DNA of 64,000 nt from the NCBI GenBank assembly GCA_036852015.1, contig JAANDG010000567.1, positions 30,549 to 94,548 on the forward strand. The letters run 5' to 3'. Source of the DNA: Pelodera strongyloides (Eukaryota > Nematoda > Chromadorea > Rhabditida > Rhabditidae). The position numbers and the translations under genes are program-made. Below the pieces are notes generated by a model. The model was not told the DNA's origin, searched no databases, and was given only the letters and a program-made list of their open reading frames with translations. Shown here piece after piece: positions 11,251-22,900 of the stretch (positions within the stretch are counted from its first letter, which is position 1; every line of letters starts with the position of its first letter).

Positions 11251-11430
11251 CAGTATGTTTCATTAATAAAATAAGCGCAGTAAAAAAAACGATCAATAAT
11301 TCAATAAATAGGAGTACCTGACCTTTAACCAACAAACACGAAACTATATCGAATAAACTCTTTTTTTTTCTAAGATTTATAGTTCGGTTACTGTTTCTAC
11401 AAAAAAATAAGTCACAATCCCTACCGTGCA

Positions 11431-11888
11431 TTAAAGGGAGAGGCCCATGAGAATAAAGTTTTCCTCAATTTATTTGTAAAGAATGTCCGGAATTTTAGAA
11501 TTATTACCGTAAAAACCGCATTGCTTGAAGCCTAGAACTCACAGAGTTATTCCCCGGCAAATAGTTCGGCCAGGTACCGTAGTCAGAATCAATTGTCTCG
11601 CTTTTAGGGTATTCTTGTATTGCAAACGCCTCTTTATAGTTGTAGGAATGATCTTTATTCGTTTGACCATTCTTATATAGAGAAAGAATGCAAGTGAACG
11701 CATATGAACCGTAAAAACGAATTTTGACGTTGCTGACTACGGTACCTGGCCGAACTGTTTGCCGGGGAATAACTCTGCGAGTTTGAGGCTTCACGCAATG
11801 CGGTTTTCACAGTAATAATTCTGAAATTCCGGACATTCTTTACAAATAAATTGATGAAAACTTTATTCTCATGGGCCTCTCCCTTTAA
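11431..11888. mobile_element. Long-hairpin MITE TTAAAGGGAGAGGCCCATGA (family H)
   Basis: Arms 11431-11600 and about 11705-11888 are inverted copies, with TTCCCCGGCAAATAGTTCGGCC facing its complement. A fragment of the same family is at 41705-41790. Confidence 0.75.
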
Positions 11889-12229
11889 GTCAGAAATATT
11901 GTGACACCCATAAAATAAGAAAAAAATAAATCAATAAAACAATGGAAAAACATAAATACTACGTTTTATGAAGGATTTCCCCTTCTCTAAGCAAAATTCC
12001 CTAAAAAGGGCATACAATATATAAATTATTAAAGGTGCGGACTCTTTTCCAATATTGGACGCGCGCACTGCTTATTAAAATTTGAAGGGCCCGCACTTTG
12101 AAGCGCAAATAAGCGTACAAGTGCGTATGTTTCCAAAGTTTCGGCTTAAATTTGGTGTAGGGTTTAGTACTACTTTGGTTGTACATTTTTATAGCACTCA
12201 GAACAAGCAAAGACGCAAAGAATATGTTT

Positions 12230-12375
12230 AGCAGGGGTCCTGCCCATTTGGTGACCAATTCGTGTCCAAGTTTCATCGAAAATCGTCATAATGTGGGCAC
12301 CAAATCAAATGGTCACGAACCAGTCACCAGATGGTTTTTTCGGTAAAAACCATTTGGTGACGGTCCATCGACGTT
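12230..12375. mobile_element. GGTCACCAAATGG-type element (family O), copy 1
   Basis: Contains ATGGTCACGAACCAGTCACC and CCATTTGGTGACGG. Related sequence is at 15494-15640 and 19684-19772, so this is a third repeat type without TTTAAA ends. Confidence 0.5.
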
Positions 12376-13061
12376 TTTTCTGTGGATTCGGCAATTATTC
12401 GGTAGTATTTATTATTTTTTATAATAAAAAAAAGTTTTTATAATAAAATCCAATTGCACCTATTTTGGACAGTTGAGAAAAGTTGACCTTCTTATGCCAA
12501 GCCTGATGCATGCAATTACGTTGTGGACATAAAGACAAACAACATTTCAAACTCTTCTCCTGTCTCCTGTATATAATAAGATCATTTCTGAATACTATTA
12601 ACGCTTTATAATCTATGATATAAATTTCTAATGTGTGTGCGGGAATGAATATTTAGAGGAAATTGGATACATCCGACAGATTTCTATACAAATTTTGCCC
12701 GATAATTAGCTTATATGAAATTTGAGAAGCTAGTTAATTATTGGACGAAATCTAATCTCAAAAATGAGATCAATAAATATATATAATCTAGAAAATAATG
12801 CTAAAAGTGAATTTATGAAACAAAGCAATTTGCAACAAGGTGCAACCCTTGTGGGGTATTAGCAATCAATTGTATGCAGAGAAAATTATGCGCATTTGAT
12901 GATAATTGTGCAAGCAAAATAATTAATAATTAGTGACACATGAACGGAATCATTTATGTTTATGTTTAATGAAACGTTATTTCGTAACTCAACTTCTCAA
13001 CCATAGTTAGTCGATCACAATAGGTCTTTATCGTAATTACTACTAGGGAGATGTAATTACT

Positions 13062-13272
13062 TTTATGGGAGTTTGCAAGTATGCTGAAAATTTACCGTAT
13101 CTTGGAACTAAACTGTTGCAGTGTCACTTTCTCTTTAGCCGCCAGGCATCATATAACAACCCCATTCATAGATTGTTACGAAACGAGAATATTTTTTTTC
13201 TTCATGTTATTTATGCAGGTTTCTTGCAGAAATACAGTAGTATTGACAAGATCACAGACAATTTTTGGGATA
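13062..13272. mobile_element. Family B MITE, copy 2, with internal extra sequence
   Basis: GGGAGTTTGCAAGTATGCTG left and ACAATTTTTGGGATAC right. The core GTTTCTTGCAGAAATACAGT matches copy 1. About 60 bp after TTGGAACTA has no counterpart. Confidence 0.5.
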
Positions 13273-13950
13273 CAAACCCTATTAATAAAATGAATGAGGG
13301 TATTAGAAAGTAGAGATAATAAAATGAATATGAGGTATTTAACTATATATCTGATTTGGAAGAGGAAAGTGGAACAAAGTTCTATACAAATTAAAAACAT
13401 TTTCGATGGAAAACACAATTTGCAAAAGAGATTTTTGGCACAAAAAGCACAAAAAGCTGCACATGTTTGGCGTTTTGCGTCAACCCATTGTAAATGGGAT
13501 AAATTCATGTTATGCTCTGATGCACACACGAGAAAAAGCGCGAGAAAGACAATAACAAATGTTAATATGAAACATGTTTTGAGGCTTTGTGTAATAATAA
13601 TAATTATCAAAAACATAAATAATAATAATTAAAAACAAACGACGGGCAACGAGTTCATGCAAACATGTGACACGGGCACTGGGAAGCTGCGGATGAAAAG
13701 AAACTGGTAGATACGCTTCAAATATACTGTGCCGGGAAGTGCTTCTGCCGCTTGCCTGTGTTTACGTTTCATTCTTGTTTTATTTTTTGAGGAGTGAAGC
13801 GTATACTGAAAAAAGTGCTTTATTTAGGCTATGCAAATTTGCATTGAATTATAATAAGTAGTCAGTGCTTGAACAGAAAAACAGACCTGCAAGTTTTCAA
13901 CCAGTAGATTGTTGCTTTTTAGAGGTTATATGAATGTGTTTCTCTCAATA

Positions 13951-13956
13951 TTTCAG
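13951..13956 (+). promoter_or_regulatory. Candidate trans-splice acceptor of the membrane-protein gene
   Basis: TTTCAG abuts the start codon at 13957. A start directly behind a nematode acceptor with no visible 5' exon suggests spliced-leader addition. Confidence 0.45.
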
Positions 13957-16900
13957 ATGATTTCCTTACTTCGGGGACTACTTTACGGAGTTGCGGTGCT
14001 CAGTTTTGCGTCCGCCATTGAGTTTCGTAAGTACTCAGTTGACTATAACACCTGACATTTTGCTCTTTGTAACTTTATTTGGGACACAGAAAAAGGTATT
14101 CTCTCCATGTTGGGATTTCATATTCATGGACTGCTGTTTGGTGTGAGAAACAATCTCGTGCTTGATACCGACACCACGCACTTGACACTGACACTACCCA
14201 CTGATATTGACACCACTTGACACCACCCACTGATATTGATTTTCAGGAGGCTATAAATTGTACGATCCTTCAAATGTGACAAACGACCGGGTACGCACCC
14301 TTGACGCAGAAGACTCAGCGGATGAATATCAAATCAAACTCCCGGCGGATACTGGCAAACCCAGAGCATTTAAAATAGAAGGTCCCGTTGAGTGAGTCAC
14401 GTAGCTTATTCGTTTAAAGCGAACTATCCGACGGGTTTGGAAACGTATTTGGGACATGTACAGTATCCTATTATGCGTGCAAATTAATGTAGTCAGACTC
14501 GCAGTAATCGTAAAAAAAATTGCATATACTACATCGGAAAACAGGGACTGCTATATGTTCCAAACTGGCCATTATATGGCTTTAAAGCGAAATACCGGCC
14601 GGTTTTTGTGCTATGTGCTTCAAACTGGCCATTATACGGCTTCAAAGCGAAATACCGGCCGGTTTTTGAAACACATCGAGTACATTTGCATTCTTATGCA
14701 GCTTATGCAAATTAACATAAATTCGCGTAAAAACCGAGCTAAATTCGCGTAAATTAGCATAGATTTAGCAATTCAGTTGGGCACGATGCGTTTCAAAAAC
14801 CTTCCGGTATTTCGCTTTAACTTCAGATACAAGCACGTCCGCATCGTCGGAAATCACACCAAAGGAACGGCTCATGGAGTACATCTGGTATTTGCCACGG
14901 GAAATGAACAAAAGGTCTTCGACGTACCTGACGGAAAAGCAAAGTAGGTTCAACTTGGACTGTTTATATGTATGCTATGTTTATATTGAAAAACAACATC
15001 CAGTGTCGTGATTTCATTTCAAATAAACTAAAGTTTCCGGGCTCTTCTTAAAGCAAAATACCGGCGGGTTTTTGAAACGAATTCTTATATATTTGTGCAA
15101 AGTTGCTCGAATTTAGCTCGATTTTTATTCTAATTATGTTCATTTGCATAAGCTACATAAGAATACTGGTGTACTGTGTTTCAAAATTCGACAGGTATTT
15201 GGCTTTAACCAAAGATGCTTTCGTATATTTGTTGCACTTTTGTTTAATTAATGTATTATTACGAGTGTTCAGGGGCAGCCCTATTAAATGCAACGAGCGC
15301 GACGTGAGCGCAGGCACGGGCAAAATTCGCTGCGTCACTCTGGCTACCGGCTGGTTGAGCGAACAGCCACCAACGGAGTTGTACGTCTTCCAACACGGTT
15401 AGTGCAAGTACAAATATTTCGATGCAGCTTGTTTTTCGCCAAACGGTTTACATATACGGATACACAGGCAAATAAAATAATTACAGAAACCACGGTTGGC
15501 CCATCACAAATGGTTTTTACCAAAAAAACCACTTGGTGACTGGTTCGTAACTGGTTCTTCACCATATTGTCACGATGTGGTCACGAAATGGCCTGGCCCA
15601 CGAAAAACCAATGAACCGTCACCAAATTCACTCGTTTCTTATGTATGGTATTGCCGTATTGCTTTCAGTTGTCCACTCTCGGTTGAATATTTTCCCCGTC
15701 CGTATAAACCTCTATATGTTCTATATGTTGCGTGAGGATGATAAAACTGCTCTACAAATCAACGTGATTGATAAAGAAGCGAAAATAAAGGTTTTATACA
15801 ACGAGAATGTTCAGGTAATACTACAGATCTTTGATTTTTGGATTTATATAAAATTACAAAGACTGGCCTCGGAGTAGTTGGTTTAACCTCAGTGGCCGTA
15901 TGCACGAACGCGCCTGGAGGCTCCCAGTCTCCCAGTGGGAGGTGAGAGAAAGAGAGGGAACACACGAATCGGATACACGCAGAGCCAAATTCTCCCACCC
16001 TGGGAGGTTCCCGCTGTTCAAGCGTGGTCACTGGAAGGATACGAAGTGCAGGAAAAAAGTGGTCAGGGGAGGGCCATGCAGACCTCATTTTCTATGATAT
16101 TTTCGCCAATTAATGTATTTGTTGTACTTGGCTTGCCTCCTATGAGGTTTCCAAGTATGGTGAAAATTTACAGTATTTTGGAACTACCGAGAATATTTTT
16201 TAATTTTTCATATTATATTTGCAAGTTTCGTGCAGAAATACGGTAGTATTGACGAATCACACCGAATTTTTGGGATTTTTGGGATACTTGGAAGCCCCAT
16301 AACATAGGGTCACCTTTTGATTCATTACATATCATCATTAAACAATTAAACAATTATTAAATTAAATTCAGTTTGACAACGAAAATTCGGTCACGTTGAG
16401 CTCTTTATCATCAAATGCGACTGTATACGGGACGAACTTTGTGCTTATAGGAATGATGACAAGTGCGATTTTTTTTTAAATATTTTTTTATAAATATCTT
16501 TTTCAAATGGTTTTATTTTACATTCTGTAAATAGATAAATATAAATATCATGTAAATATTCTATCCCCAAAGGTTGTTGTTTTGCATGCCATAAAACCAT
16601 ACTATCTAAAATTTACTATTTTTTTTCAGTAGTAGAGAAAAAAGACAATGTGAAAGATGATGGTGCCAGGAAGGTCTCAATGACTTTTTTCAATGAATTT
16701 TTCCTGCTGAAAAGGTGGGTGTGCAACTAAAAATTGCACATTTAAAGCGAAATACCGGCCGGTTTTTGAAACGGGTCGCGGACGGAGTTATGCTAATTTG
16801 CTTGTATTTAGCTCTCTATTTTTTTTGTTCTAATTTATGCTTATTCGCATACGGTGAATAATAATGCTGCTGTACTCGATTTGTTTCAAAAACCGGCCGG

Positions 16901-19900
16901 TATTTCGCTTTAAATGGAATTAATTTTAAAATGGATAATCTGTTCATAATATAAGGCATATAACTACATTTTTTAAAGCTTCCCAAATAAGTATTATAAT
17001 TTCGCTTTCTTTTGCGGCGAAACAGAAACTGAATCACCCTTCACTGAAACACTTTCAACTTTCAACTGATTGTGAGCCACTTTTTCTGATCAAAGAGCTT
17101 GCTTCTTTAACTCTTGCTAAGTTCATTACTTCGTTTATTATTGCACGAAAACGAAAGAGACATTTGGAAACTAGGCTTATTCATATTTTCAGGAGCAAAA
17201 ATGCAGATGTATCAAAATGCGGGACCGACAACGTGACGCTTGGCACTACTAGGTGAATTCCAATGAATATTAGTAGCATAAATTTACGCGCTCTCAAATG
17301 CATCTATGCACCATACTCTTTATCTACTGCAATGTGATATCTCCCAGCCACAGTGATCTACTTCCCTGAATTAGTTTTCCTGTAACTTGGTATTGGCCGT
17401 ACTTTTTTTTTAAATAACATTTTCATAACAGTGGCCGAATGTCAAATGTATGGTGGCTCCGACCCCTTAATAGATATTCATCCGCCTGATTGTAATATCA
17501 TGTTTATCATACCGACGAGGAATAACCCAATTGGATGGATATATATTTCTCCGCTCCTGACTTTTTTTCTTGAATCATGCGTGAAACACTTATTTAAGAA
17601 TAACATTCCGTGAACTGACGGAGCCGATCATTTTTGTGAGGAACATGGACGATATGTGGCAGAAATATAACATGGATTGCTTTGACATCACTTCGCGCAA
17701 ACGTAAGATCATACTTCGCTTAGAGAGTTCTCCGCATATATGCATGTAAAGACAAGAAATGCACTGTTCGTGAGCGAACTCCAGTGTCCGTATGCACGAA
17801 CGGGCTGGGAAGCTTCCAGCCTCCCAGTGGGAGGTGAGAGGAAGATAGGGAGCACACGAATCAGAGTTCAGAGTCACACCAAGGCAAATTCTCCCAACCT
17901 GGGAGGCTCCCGCTTTTCGTGCGTACGGCCACAGAGGGAAACCACCGTTTACTCTTGGAGGTATTCGGAAGCTTATTGGTCAATCCTTTGCCGGCAATAT
18001 AGGTGGGAAGTGCATTTCTGGGACTTTTCTGCTTCAGCTACTTCAAAAACGCTGATTGACACTCTGGAGACACCCGACCGTCCGGAGAAAAGCGAACAGA
18101 TTGTTGTTTACGAAGCTAGGGTAAATCTCATCGATTTATTTACACGCTGACAATCAGGTAAGTTTATAGATCTCAAACGATTTCCAATCGATAGTCTAGT
18201 CCAATACCATAGTTTAGTCTGTAGTTAATAGTTAACGATACGATACATCTCAATCGGTTTCCAATTCCAAAAGATGGGTGTAGTTCGAACGGTAAACGAC
18301 GGGGTACCACGAAAACCGAATTTTATGGGCGCATGTCTACACGCAACCTTTTACATGAATAAATTATCGACAAATTATTGCAGGCATCATCGTCTGAACC
18401 ATTTTATGCCGTTTCGTTGTCTTACAAACCGGAATTGGATCACGTAAAGCACGGGCATCATGTTGCAATGATCAACAATGCGTAAGTAATGCGTAAGTAA
18501 TACTTACGCTATAAATAGTAACTTCGTAAAGGAACTAAATGACTAACGAAGAAAGTTACTAACGAACGAAGTAACAGATAGAAATACCATGTTCTTACTT
18601 AGTCTCAAAGAAGACAAGACGGGAAAATATAGTAAGCTAGGAGTTCAGTAGAACGCCCTAAAGCATCAACGAACAATAGTAGTACCTTCGCAAAAATGCA
18701 AAAAATTAACTTTTGAGAAGCTAAATCCATTGCAGCTAAAGCCTCTAGGCTATACTGCTATGATGTAATTTCCGCTCCGTACCCACATATATTTAGAACC
18801 TTCCACCTGGATGATTTGAGATATGCTGGCGAAGTATTATATATATTGGAAGGATATACCGTAAGTGATAGAATGTTATTGGATATCCCAGTTACCACTG
18901 CTAGTTTACGGGGTATGCTGATAACGTTAAAATACAAAATTTCCTTTTCTTCGTCATCTCTAACTTTTTACAGGATGTGGTGCGCTTGTTCCGGAGCACA
19001 CCGGCCATCAAACTAACAGTTCTTGAATATGATTGTAGGTACATTTAATACTTACCAAGCACTTTTGTATGTACTAACGATAATCTTTTGAAGGCGCAAA
19101 TGAGTTGCCTAGTAAGGTTTGATGAGCTTAGGTAATGAACATTTAGCGAAGTTTGGTACCTAAATTTCTAGATGCTTTCAAAGTGTTTCCGTACTGGACG
19201 GACCTAAGAATGCCACACAAGGAGCATGAACCACTTCATAATTATTATGAGGCAATATCGCACGGTGGTCCAGCATTCGCGGCTAGCAATTTTTGGGTTA
19301 GTTATTACAAAGCTTCACATTTCCTATTTAGGCAATTTGGGGTTAGTTCCTATATAATGGGTACTTTTCGTCAATGAAAATATTTTCGCTGGCGATTCGC
19401 CGATCATGAACAGAGTAGTATGCAAAGCGTTTTTCGCAACCATGTTTGAGTATTCTGGGAGATTTACCACAGAAAAATTGGAAAATTTTTGGACGCGGGT
19501 CTGAGCGTTGCTTTCAGGCCGACACAATTATCACGAAAGACCAATGTGTTAACACGAGCCTTCTAAATGTTAGCCTAGTTGGCCGTGTTAAACTTGCTGA
19601 ACACCATCTGGAGGACCGTGAAATTAAGTGAGTGTTTATATTATGTGTCAAGTAAAATACTTGTTAGAGTTGTTTCAACACTTCGTGATCATGTGATGAC
19701 CAAGTTTTATCGAAAAAAAGTCATCAACTGGTCACCAAATGGTCCCAAACCAGTCACCACCAGCGACGGTTTTTTCTGTAGCTTCTGCAGTTGTTCCGTT
19801 TTCCCGTGTACTCAGTTTTTCCTGAATACCTTATCCGAGCGTCCAACCGTGCGTCAAATTTATATAGCTTTAAATGGATAGGTTTCTATTTATAGTACGG

Positions 19901-22900
19901 CCGAAAACCTTCACGGTGCGAAAATTACATAAAATTACATAAAATTTCCTTTTCTCCCCGAGGTAGGAGAGCTTGCTCAAAAAGCTAAACTACCTCGAAT
20001 TTATAAAACAATTGGAGTACCGCAGCCCTAGCTAAATGGGAAATAGCGTTTACTGCAGGGAAAATTACTGCAATACTGCAAGGAAATTCACTGCAATTTT
20101 CGCATTTTGACCGTGATGGGCCATACTATCAATATAAATTATAAAAAAAGGTGCAATTCGAGGTGAACCTATCCCTTTAAACTAAATCAGAAATGTTACA
20201 CAAACTTGAAATCTGTAAAACTAAAGACATTTATTTTTTATTTATTCAGTGGCACCACGAAACAAGTTGAACGCGATATGTCGCAAACTTATGAGGAATA
20301 TAAGGACATCCACGTAGATCAACGCAATCCATGCAGTGACATCAATGTGCTCAGCCAAAGTAGTTTATTTGTCGATTTACCAAAAAAGTTAAATTGTATG
20401 TAATTCGCGATTAGTTCGCGAAGTGCCGCTAAATTGTCTGTAATTCGCGATCAAGGCGAATGAGAGCATCTTGCGGTTTAATTTAATAAGAGCGCAACTA
20501 AATTCTCGGACGCGCAGGCGCGCGCGTGGCTAGCCGCACCTTTGTGAACGCGCGCATAGTTATCAGCAATCCGCGCAGTTATCCGCGCACGCGGATAGCG
20601 CGGTGAATAGAAAATGGTACATGTAGTGCGTTACCGCGCAGCACAGCAAGTAATGATATTTCAGTAAAAAGGACAACCAGGAAAGTATCCAAGGACGAAG
20701 AAATAGTTCTGAAAGCCACGGACGAAGAGCCTACAAGAGTGACACTAGATGTAAGACGTTTACTTTATTTTACCATAACCAGCAGCACACACAGTTTCGA
20801 TTATCAGCTGCAACGCGACCATCATTTAAAGGGATAGGTTCACCTCGAATTGCACGTTTTTTTTATAATTTCTATTATTAGTATGACCTATGGCGGTCAA
20901 AATGCGCAAATTGCAGTAGATTTCCTTTGCTCCTCGAGCCAGGATCAAGCTCTAAAGCTAAGCTATCTCGACTTTATAAAACAACTGGCGCACCGCAGCC
21001 GAAGTCAAACGGTAGGCCAGATGTGTTACAAGTGCGAAATAGCGTTACAGTGCTAGAGGTGCAGAGATTGTGTGATAACAGAGGGTGAATATAAGGTCCG
21101 CGCATACCATTTAACTAAGGGTGCGGTACCCCAGTTGTTTTATACAGTCGAGGTAGCTTAGCTTTTGAGCTTGATCCTGGCTCGAGGAGCAAAGGAAATT
21201 TTCCCATTTTGACTGTTATGGGTCAAACTATCAATAGAAATTATAAAAAAGGTGCAATTTGAGGTGAATCTATCCCTTTAGGAGGGCCTTTAAGCACATA
21301 AAAAGGTTAAGGTTAGACCCGTCTTCGCAAGGTCCCGTGCCTGAAATACACGGTCCGGTAAAGAATTCATATCATTAACTCGAAATAGAGGCCACTTTTT
21401 CAAACGTTTTCGGGACGTCTAGATTCTCCTATGCTGTATGTATACAACCAGTCTAATAATCGTGCAGAAGTCGTGTAGTAATGTGCGTAAACTAATCGGA
21501 ATACAGCGTCTGTCATAAGTTTCAATAATGGTCCGTACGGTATACGTCTTTAACTCTGTCTTTCTATTAAAATTTAAAGCGAAATACCCGTCGGTTACTG
21601 AAACACATCGCTTACAACATTGTCCTCAAATTGCGCCTATGCAAATACACATAAATTAGAAAAAAAATTTGAGCAAATTAGCATAAATCGGTAAGGATTC
21701 AGTTGTCCACCACGATGCGTTTCAAAAACCGGCCGGTTTTTGCTTTAACTGTGACTTACCAAACTGTACATGTTCAGCTCGAAGAGGGTGAGAGGTTCCT
21801 GCTACGGTTCTTCGGTGTTGAGCGAGAAAAATCGAAGTGTCAGGGCCGGGATACGGTTGCCATCTTCTTGAAGGATGGCATGCTCGTTAACGAAAAGGCC
21901 TACATAAGGTTTGATGTCTCCGTATGCTTTGCTTATGTAAAGATTATGTGTTGCGGTTAGGTTGTTTGTTTTTACAATTGTTGAGGGGGGGGGGCATCCA
22001 TCGAATCGGAAAATAAGGAATTCATCGCGTGTGTGCAAAGTGCAAAGGCTGCAAGAATTTTTTTTACACTTTCTGACAATTCATAACACTTCATGACACA
22101 TAATGACACTTCATGACGCTTCATGACACTTCATGACGTACGGTAGAAACCACCATGAGGCCCAAAAAACACAATGAGGCATGATTTTTTTATATACACT
22201 GAAGAGTTATTATTTTTTTGCATGCTTTGTACTCATGTTCCTGCTTTTTTTACAGAACGATCACGTATCAAGCACTTACGACCAGAAATAAGATATGGAT
22301 TGGTACGGGAAAGTTGACCATTGCAATTCCAAATGGGTGCTTCCGAGTTGAAATAGTTTCTACGTTTTGTGAGTTTTTCAACCACTACTTTAGTTTATTG
22401 TGTGTGTCTGTGTGTGTATGCGTGTCTGTGTGTGTGTTTGTGTGTGTGTGTGTGAATGTGTATGCGTGTTTGTTGTGTGTGTATGTATGTGTGTATGTGT
22501 GTGTATGTGTGTGTTTGTGTGTGTGAGTGTGTGTATGTGTGTGTCTGTGTGTCTGTGTGTGTGCGTGTGTGCGCGTATGGTGCGCGTGTGTGTTTGTTGT
22601 GCATGCTTAGTTTCTCCTCCGTCAATGAGTTCTTCAATTTCTTTAGCGCTGCAAAGGGCAAATATTTTGCGCAATCTCCGCAAGTGTCTAATTGTGTTCG
22701 TTTTGACAATACTGATGTCTGGTACCTTTATCCTGCTCTACTACAAATTTTGTCTCGCTGGAAGAGAATACCGGCGCCTTAGGCGCATGTACACAAGGGC
22801 GAAAAGGAATGGTAAGTAAAACTGTAAAACTCCCTCTGTTGAAGATTTTTGTTGGTGCTTCTGTAACAAATTACTAAAGCGAAGCACCGGCCGGTTTTCG

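Larger units (their letters stand above)
5824..13956. other. 8.1-kb divergent intergenic region, filled with MITEs
   Basis: Between the two divergent genes I see no coding exon. MITEs at 5996-6141, 6278-6452, 6448-6902, 7317-7479, 7708-7890, 8670-8850, 10226-10869, 11085-11250, 11431-11888 and 13062-13272 take up a large share. Promoters for both flanking genes should be here but none is recognisable. Confidence 0.5.

Noticed and set aside
13176..13616. 146-codon minus-strand open frame
   Set aside because: Overlaps a family B MITE and AT-rich DNA; composition is low-complexity and there is no exon-like boundary.
17935..18037. Alternative reading of exon 11 (KPPFTLGGIRKL...) with a 35-bp intron
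   Set aside because: It keeps phase but needs an intron shorter than nematodes normally splice; the uninterrupted Trp-rich frame needs none.
18384..19034. PDZ-like domain in the membrane protein
   Set aside because: The run LRYAGEVLYILEGYTDVV..IKLTVLE recalls the end of a PDZ domain, but there is no GLGF loop and the position is extracellular.
22390..22819. Long open frames of Cys-Val and His-Thr repeats
   Set aside because: Produced by the GT microsatellite in an intron. The only real coding part here is exon 21 at 22647-22811, in another frame.
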